Shown one piece after another: positions 58,749 to 64,000 of a DNA stretch of 64,000 nt. The notes under the pieces were generated by a model. It saw only the letters and a list, made by a program, of their open reading frames with translations. It did no database searches and was not told the origin of the DNA. Both the position numbers and the translations under genes were made by a program. The DNA is from Acidaminobacterium chupaoyuni (GTDB lineage: Bacteria; Bacillota; Clostridia; Oscillospirales; Butyricicoccaceae), in the NCBI GenBank assembly GCA_047936785.1, contig CP176394.1; one strand, given 5' to 3'. Each line of letters opens with the position of its first letter. The first letter of the stretch is position 1.

Positions 58749-61700
58749 CTATTCCACCGATTTGAGCGATTCCACCATGCTGATCTTTTTCAGATGGAAG
58801 TGCATGGCCGAATTGACCAGAAGCGAAAAACCAAAGGTGAACAGCCCCGCCAGAACGAAGCTCCAGACGCCGATATCGGGGTTGAACATCACCGCGTCCA
58901 CTTCGGCGGTGTGGATGATGAAGCGTTCGAAGGGGATGCCCAGGATCAGCCCCGCGCCCATGCCCAGCAGAGAGGAAATGGTGTTTTCGCGTGAAACATA
59001 AGCCGAGACCTCGGCATCATAAAAGCCCAGCACCTTGATGGTGGCGATCTCGCGGATGCGCTCTTCGATGTTGATGTTGGCCAGATTATAAAGCACCACG
59101 AACGCCAGCAGGCCCGCGCAGACGATCAGCACCAGCACGATGTAATTGAGGCTTTTCACCACATCGCGGAATTGCTGGCCGCCATCGCTGGTGAAGCTGA
59201 TGAGGCGCACATTGTTGTTTTTCAAAAGCGCGGTGGAAAACGCGTTCTGATCGGCCTGTTCGTTCAGGCGCACGGCCACGCTGTTATAGCGGGCGTCGCT
59301 GCCGAAAGCGTTGGCGTAACACCGGGGCGTCATATAAATAAAATTCAGCAGATAGTTTTCGGCGATATCCGTCACTTTGAATTCGGCTTTCTGGGTGTCA
59401 TCCAGCCAAAGGGTCACGGTGTCGCCCGCCGAAACCTTCAGCAGACGCGCCATCTTTTCTGTGAGGATCACGCCGTCATCCTTCAGCGAAACGGGGTCGC
59501 TGTCGGTGCGGTGATGCAAAGAAATAAAGTCTTTCAGCGCATCGGGCTGGGCCGAAATGAACAGATAGATCGATTTCTGGCCGGTTTCGGCCGAAGAGAT
59601 CTCGGCCGCGTTCTGCCGCAGCATCATCGCTTCGGAAGAGGCTGATTGCGCCTGCGCCAGAATTTCGGCTTTTTCATCATCGGTCAGCTTTTCATCAAAG
59701 CCCACCGTGGCGTCATAGGTGAAAATGGTTTCATACTGCTTTTCCACAATGGTCGAAATGGAATGCTTCAGGCCGAAGCCCGCCAGCATCAGCGCCGTGC
59801 AGCCCGCGATGCCCACCACGGTCATCCAGATGCGCTTTTTATAGCGGAAGAGGTTGCGCAGCGATACTTTTTTCAAAAACGAAAGGCGCTTCCAAAGGGG
59901 CGAGAACCGCTCGAGCAGAATGCGTTTGCCCGCGGGCGGCGCCTGGGGGCGCATCAGCTGAGAAGGCGAAGAGGCCAGCTCTTTATAACAGGCGGCCAAC
60001 GCCGCAAGGGCTGTGCAGGCCACCGAAGCGGCAATGCAGAGCAGGGCATAGCCCGGGCGGAAGGGTGTTTGCACATCGGGCATCACATACATGATGCGGT
60101 AGGCGTTGAAAATGATGGTGGGGAACAGGCGAAAGCCGATCAAAAGCCCCGCCACGCTGCCGATGAGGCTGGCGGATACGGCATAGACCAGATATTTCGC
60201 CATCACCGCGCCGCGGCCGTAGCCAAGCGCTTTCAAAGTGCCGATCTGGGTGCGCTGCTCTTCCACCATGCGGGTCATGGTGGTCAGGCAGACAAGGGCG
60301 GCCACCAGAATGAAAAACACAGGGAACACCGCCGCGATCTTATCGATGCGTTCGGCATCCTGTGAAAATTCGGCATAGCCGGGGTTCGAAGAACGATCCA
60401 GCACGAACCATTCGGGGCTGCCCAGATCGTTGAGATCATGGCGCGCCTTCAAAAGCTCGGCGCGGCCGGTTTCCAGCTTTGAAGCGGCCTCTTCCAATTG
60501 GGCGCCGCCTTCCGTGCGCTGCTTTTCCAGCGCCGCAAGCCCGCTTTCCAGCTGGGCGCGGCCCTGTTTCAGAGCGGCTTTGCCCGCATCCAGTTTCTGC
60601 TGGGCTTCTTCCAGCGCGGCCGATTGGGCGGCAAGCTGTTTCCAGCCAGCGTCCAGTTCCTGCCGCGAAGCTTCCAGCTGCGCCGCGGTTTTTTCCAGAC
60701 CGGGCATCTGGCGGGCCAGTTCCTGCTCGATGGCCGAAAGCACAGGTTCCATCGTGGCGGAAAGCTGCGCTTTTTCGGCGGAATCGGCGGGGGCGGAAAG
60801 ATATTTTGTCAACAGGGTGGGGAAAGAAAAACCGCCGCCGGTGAAACGATCCAGAGCGCCCGAGGCGTTGATGACCGCCACGACCTCTTCGCTGGGGGCC
60901 TGCCCCTCTTCCAGCTGGGCCGAAGCATAGGTTTTTTGCACAAAGCGGATGCCGTTGGTCACATTGCTCACTTCATCGGCCAGCAGGCGCGCTTTCAGAT
61001 ATTCGGCGCGGCCGCTGTCATAGGTGTTCTGGTTTTGCTGAAGAGCAGCCAAAGCGGCGCTGTATTGCGCGCGCCCGCTTTGCAGCTTGGCTTCGTTTTC
61101 CGTCAGCTCGGTCTGTGAAGCGTTCAGGCGGCGCGCGGAAGCATCCAGCTTGTTTTGGGCCTGCGTGGTCTGAAGTTCGAAATCCGCCAGATTGCGCTGA
61201 TAGGCGGCCGCGCCGTCATCCAGCTCTTTTTGCGAAGCCTCGATTTTTTCCTGCGCCTGCTTGTAAGTTTCGTCGCGGCGGGTGATCTCGCGGGCGCCCG
61301 CCAGCTTTTCAACGGCTTTTTTGGCCAGCTTGGCTTCGCGCTTATACTCGCTGCCGTAAAAATCGAGGCCGCGGGTGTTTTCAAAGGTCATCCACACATC
61401 GGTGTAATATTCATAAGAGAACGCCTTTTCGGGCAGATATAAATAATTATTCACCACGCCGTTGCCCAAAGTGCTGTTGCCGCGTTCGAAATTGATATAA
61501 AGCGGCGAGCGAACAAGGCCCACCACCGTGAATTCCGTGTGGGAAAGGGTTTTTTGCAGGTCGAGATCATCGCCGCCCGATAAAACGAGCTTCTGGCCCA
61601 GCTTGAAAGTTTCGCCGCGCAGGCTCTGGATATCGGCAAGGCATTCGGTTTCGTTTTGGGGCAGGCGGCCTTCCAGCAGAAACGGCTGATCGATGGGGTC

Positions 61701-62057
61701 ATCCTTCGACCAGGAATACAGGCGCACGATGTTCTGGGCGTCGTCTTTCGTCTGGTGATAGGCATCGGCCATATATCCCGCCGAGACCTGCCGCACCTGC
61801 CCGGCGCTTTTCAGCGAAGAAAGATCGCTTTGGGTAAAGCCCCAGGTGGATTTCAAATGAAGATCCATCAGGTTTTGATCTTCAAAATAGCTCTGTGCCG
61901 TTTCTTTCATATCGGGGCAGGTGGATTTGACGCCCGCAAAAAAGCCGCTGCCCAGCATCACGATGCAGAGGATCGAAAGAAAACGGTTTCTGGTTTTCAG
62001 AATTTGCGAAAAAATATCTTTCAGCAGGGCGTTTTTGGCGCTTTTCCGGTTTTTCAT
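58749..62057 (-). CDS. Large FtsX-type ABC permease with coiled-coil extracellular domain
   Basis: 1102 residues. One helix near residues 28-45 is followed by a ~530-residue external region. Its middle (about 245-545) is Gln/Glu/Ala-rich with heptad-like repeats (KLDASARRLNASQTELTENEAKLQSG, KQGRAQLESGLAALEKQR), a long coiled coil. Then comes an FtsX domain with about three helices (580-700), another external part, and a last FtsX domain with helices. ATG 62057 is 4 nt after the ATPase stop. Such MacB/FtsX pumps extrude peptides or move lipids; the cargo is unknown. Confidence 0.9.
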   Translation of the reverse strand: MKNRKSAKNALLKDIFSQILKTRNRFLSILCIVMLGSGFFAGVKSTCPDMKETAQSYFEDQNLMDLHLKSTWGFTQSDLSSLKSAGQVRQVSAGYMADAYHQTKDDAQNIVRLYSWSKDDPIDQPFLLEGRLPQNETECLADIQSLRGETFKLGQKLVLSGGDDLDLQKTLSHTEFTVVGLVRSPLYINFERGNSTLGNGVVNNYLYLPEKAFSYEYYTDVWMTFENTRGLDFYGSEYKREAKLAKKAVEKLAGAREITRRDETYKQAQEKIEASQKELDDGAAAYQRNLADFELQTTQAQNKLDASARRLNASQTELTENEAKLQSGRAQYSAALAALQQNQNTYDSGRAEYLKARLLADEVSNVTNGIRFVQKTYASAQLEEGQAPSEEVVAVINASGALDRFTGGGFSFPTLLTKYLSAPADSAEKAQLSATMEPVLSAIEQELARQMPGLEKTAAQLEASRQELDAGWKQLAAQSAALEEAQQKLDAGKAALKQGRAQLESGLAALEKQRTEGGAQLEEAASKLETGRAELLKARHDLNDLGSPEWFVLDRSSNPGYAEFSQDAERIDKIAAVFPVFFILVAALVCLTTMTRMVEEQRTQIGTLKALGYGRGAVMAKYLVYAVSASLIGSVAGLLIGFRLFPTIIFNAYRIMYVMPDVQTPFRPGYALLCIAASVACTALAALAACYKELASSPSQLMRPQAPPAGKRILLERFSPLWKRLSFLKKVSLRNLFRYKKRIWMTVVGIAGCTALMLAGFGLKHSISTIVEKQYETIFTYDATVGFDEKLTDDEKAEILAQAQSASSEAMMLRQNAAEISSAETGQKSIYLFISAQPDALKDFISLHHRTDSDPVSLKDDGVILTEKMARLLKVSAGDTVTLWLDDTQKAEFKVTDIAENYLLNFIYMTPRCYANAFGSDARYNSVAVRLNEQADQNAFSTALLKNNNVRLISFTSDGGQQFRDVVKSLNYIVLVLIVCAGLLAFVVLYNLANINIEERIREIATIKVLGFYDAEVSAYVSRENTISSLLGMGAGLILGIPFERFIIHTAEVDAVMFNPDIGVWSFVLAGLFTFGFSLLVNSAMHFHLKKISMVESLKSVE

Positions 62058-62061
62058 GGTG

Positions 62062-62766
62062 TCACCACTCAATCTCTTCCACCGGGGTGGGGTGATCGTT
62101 TCGGGTAACGGAAGCCACCTTTCCGCTGCGCAGGCGGATGACGCGATCGGCCATGGGGCAAAGCGCCTGATTATGGGTGATCACCACCACGGTCATGCCG
62201 TTTTTGCGGCAGGTATCCTGCAAAAGCTGCAAAATGGTTTTGCCGGTTTCGTCATCCAGCGCGCCGGTGGGTTCATCGCATAACAGAAGCTTGGGGTTTT
62301 TGGCCAGCGCGCGGGCGATGGAAACGCGCTGCTGCTCGCCGCCCGAAAGCTGGGCGGGGAAATTATCCATGCGGTCGCCCAGCCCCACCTCCCGCAGCAC
62401 TTCGGCGGGGTCTTGGGTATTTTTGCAGATCTGGGCGGCCAGTTCAACATTTTCAAGGGCCGTGAGGTTGGGCATCAGGTTGTAAAACTGGAACACGAAG
62501 CCGATATCGTTGCGGCGGTAAGCCGTCAGCTGGCGGGGCGAAAATTTGCCCACATCCACGCCGCCCACCAGAATGCTGCCTTCGTCGCAGGCATCCATCC
62601 CGCCCAGCATATTCAAAACGGTGGTCTTGCCGGCGCCGCTTTGCCCAACGATAATGGCAAATTCACCTTTTTCGATCTCAAAATCCACATGGTCTACGGC
62701 TGTGATGGTCACTTCTCCCATCCGATAGCGCTTGACCACATCACGCATTGTCACAAAACCGTTCAT
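62062..62766 (-). CDS. ABC transporter ATPase, LolD/MacB type
   Basis: 234 residues. Walker A GQSGAGKT is at 41-48, signature LSGGEQQR follows, Walker B LLLCDEPTGALDD comes next, and the FFxFQFYNLMPNLTALENVELA region marks the FtsX-partner type. It is first in the pair; the giant permease gene starts 4 nt after its stop. Confidence 0.94.
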   Translation of the reverse strand: MNGFVTMRDVVKRYRMGEVTITAVDHVDFEIEKGEFAIIVGQSGAGKTTVLNMLGGMDACDEGSILVGGVDVGKFSPRQLTAYRRNDIGFVFQFYNLMPNLTALENVELAAQICKNTQDPAEVLREVGLGDRMDNFPAQLSGGEQQRVSIARALAKNPKLLLCDEPTGALDDETGKTILQLLQDTCRKNGMTVVVITHNQALCPMADRVIRLRSGKVASVTRNDHPTPVEEIEW

Positions 62767-62821
62767 AACCCTCCATCCTTTCTCGAGCTCGGCGGGCAGG
62801 TTTGCTGTTTCTCTGCCTATT

Positions 62822-62850
62822 ATTGTAAACCCCGCTCAGGCGCTTTGCAA
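62822..62850 (-). promoter_or_regulatory. Promoter of the ABC ATPase-permease operon
   Basis: TTGCAA and TACAAT are 17 nt apart on minus. The site lies inside the csaB terminator hairpin. Confidence 0.5.
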
Positions 62851-62869
62851 GCGGCTCCGGGCGGGGTTT
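62827..62869 (-). terminator. Terminator of csaB, overlapping the ABC promoter
   Basis: Outer arms AAACCCCGC/GCGGGGTTT pair with an inner GCGC/AGCG stem. On minus only TTTACAATAATA follows, so termination may be partial. Confidence 0.55.
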
Positions 62870-62891
62870 GGGCGTTATAAATGTTAAAAAA

Positions 62892-64000
62892 TTATGATTC
62901 TGAAACGGGAAGCCCCAAAAGCTCCTGCGCGGCGCGGCTGTTTTCTTCTTCCAGCCGGCTCAGGCGGTGGGCAATGGCCGCCGATTCTTCGGAATCGGGC
63001 TGCTGCATCAGCGCGTCGATCTGGGCGCAGAGCCACTCCTGCTGCACTTCCGCCAGCGGGCAGCATTGGTTTTTGCCGATATATTTCATGAAGCCATCCA
63101 CCTTGATATCATAAGAAACGGCGAAAAACGGCACCTGGGCCACCGCCGAAAAAACGATGGAATGCAGGCGCATGCCGCACACCAGCTTCATCTGGCGCAG
63201 CACCGCCATGGTGAGGGTCACATCGCTGGGGGCCGAGGCCACCACATAATGGGGGGTGCGCATGGTGGAAGCGGCCTGGGTGCAGGCCGAAAGGTCGCGG
63301 GGCACCTCGATGGGCAAAAACACCGCCGTGAGGCCATATTTTTCATAGGCATATTCCGCCGCGCGGGCAAAGAGGGCGTAATGGTGGAACCCGCCCCAGG
63401 GGCGCAGCGCGAAACAGAGATAGCGGCCATCCGCCGGCACGCCCTGTTCGGCCAGAAAGGCTTCGGCCTTTTCGGGCGGCGCGGGGCAAAGGATGGTGGC
63501 GGGGTCGGCCGCCATGCGGATGGAAGGCTTGGTGACGCCCATTTCCGCCAGCTCCTGCTGAGAAACGGTGTCGCGCAGGGTGATGATATCCACATTGCGG
63601 TTGAGCGTGTCGGCCGCCAGACGGCGGTTGAAGCGGCGGCGCACACGGCCCACGCCGCATCCATACATCAAAACCTTGCATCCGCGGTGTTTGGCCGCCG
63701 CGATGGTATAAAGATAGAAATAAAGCGAACGGCTGGAGGTCACATCCTGGATCAGGCTGCCGCCGCCGTTGATGAACAGGCGGGCGCGGCGCATGGCCCG
63801 ATGAAATTTGGGCAGATGAAAGGTATAGACGGTGTTGACCTCATGCAAAAGGCGGGTCTCGCGGGGTTTGCGGGTCATCACCGTGATGGGCGAAAGGGGG
63901 TCGATGCGCTGCATGGTCTGCAAGATCGCGTCTAAAATGGCCTCGTCGCCCGAATTGCCGCGGCCGTAAGCGCCGCAGATCACAATGCCGTTGCGCTTGC
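62892..64000 (-). CDS. csaB: Polysaccharide pyruvyl transferase CsaB, start just outside window
   Basis: Adds pyruvate ketals to secondary cell-wall polymers so that SLH-domain proteins can bind. About 369 codons are present. The frame is still open at the right edge (reading KRNGIVICGAYGRGNSGDEAIL), so the true start is probably only a few codons beyond it; a GTG at 63983 is in frame but less likely. Family features: GAYGRGNSGDEA near the N-terminus, INGGGSLIQDVTSSRSLYFYL, and the C-terminal MRLHSIVFSAVAQVPFFAVSYDIKV. Its presence implies pyruvylated wall polymer and perhaps S-layer proteins. Confidence 0.9.
   Translation of the reverse strand, partial: KRNGIVICGAYGRGNSGDEAILDAILQTMQRIDPLSPITVMTRKPRETRLLHEVNTVYTFHLPKFHRAMRRARLFINGGGSLIQDVTSSRSLYFYLYTIAAAKHRGCKVLMYGCGVGRVRRRFNRRLAADTLNRNVDIITLRDTVSQQELAEMGVTKPSIRMAADPATILCPAPPEKAEAFLAEQGVPADGRYLCFALRPWGGFHHYALFARAAEYAYEKYGLTAVFLPIEVPRDLSACTQAASTMRTPHYVVASAPSDVTLTMAVLRQMKLVCGMRLHSIVFSAVAQVPFFAVSYDIKVDGFMKYIGKNQCCPLAEVQQEWLCAQIDALMQQPDSEESAAIAHRLSRLEEENSRAAQELLGLPVSES

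Overview
The window looks like chromosomal DNA of an anaerobic Clostridia-type Firmicute, most like the Oscillospiraceae/Ruminococcaceae (inference). Reasons: the full S10-spc-alpha ribosomal cluster in Firmicute order with a KOW-domain gene between map and infA; a zinc-type short S14; a T-box before thrS; a lysine riboswitch before lysC; strong AGGAGG ribosome sites; consensus sigma-A promoters with 17-nt spacers; an INS-less ProRS; and two kinds of [FeFe] hydrogenase. Base composition is moderately GC-rich, so most genes carry long spurious antisense frames. I see no phage, insertion sequence, CRISPR array, tRNA or rRNA.

Layout. 1-3.4 kb: lysC-dapA-dapB (minus strand) behind a lysine riboswitch; dapB runs off the left edge. 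3.4-5.1 kb: an M20 amidohydrolase and ybaK. 5.2-7.7 kb: a polar amino-acid ABC importer. 7.8-13.4 kb: a complete oligopeptide importer (oppA-B-C-D-F). 13.8-18.4 kb: a four-gene hydrogenase operon made of a [2Fe-2S] thioredoxin-like protein, a sensory-type [FeFe] hydrogenase with PAS, a SpoIIE/PP2C phosphatase and a group B [FeFe] hydrogenase. 18.6-21 kb: two small genes of unknown role, then peptide deformylase and 3-methyladenine glycosylase I. 21-24.2 kb: a DHHW/MBOAT pair for O-acylation of a surface polymer, plus a lipoprotein. 24.3-28.5 kb: proS and thrS. 28.7-44.9 kb: the ribosomal supercluster rpsJ to rplQ with secY, adk, map, infA and rpoA. 45.2-47 kb: a deaminase, a Cys-rich pentapeptide-repeat protein and an acetyltransferase. 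47.1-50.5 kb: iadA with an FAD oxidoreductase, then mgsA. 50.6-53 kb: a phosphohexomutase and a membrane-anchored protein. 53.1-56.4 kb: a LysR regulator divergent from a CPA2-type antiporter and an MgtC-like gene. 56.6-58.6 kb: a butanediol-type dehydrogenase and a HAD phosphatase. 58.7-64 kb: an ATPase plus giant FtsX permease, then csaB running off the right edge.

How it works together. The cell imports peptides and amino acids, makes diaminopimelate and lysine under lysine feedback, and controls threonyl-tRNA synthetase by tRNA charging. The most unusual part is the hydrogenase operon. One hydrogenase keeps the catalytic residues. The other has lost the proton-relay cysteine and carries a PAS domain beside a phosphatase, which suggests an H2- or redox-sensing dephosphorylation switch with no visible kinase or target. 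All ribosomal proteins here that can carry zinc (S4, S14, L24, L36) have their cysteine sites.
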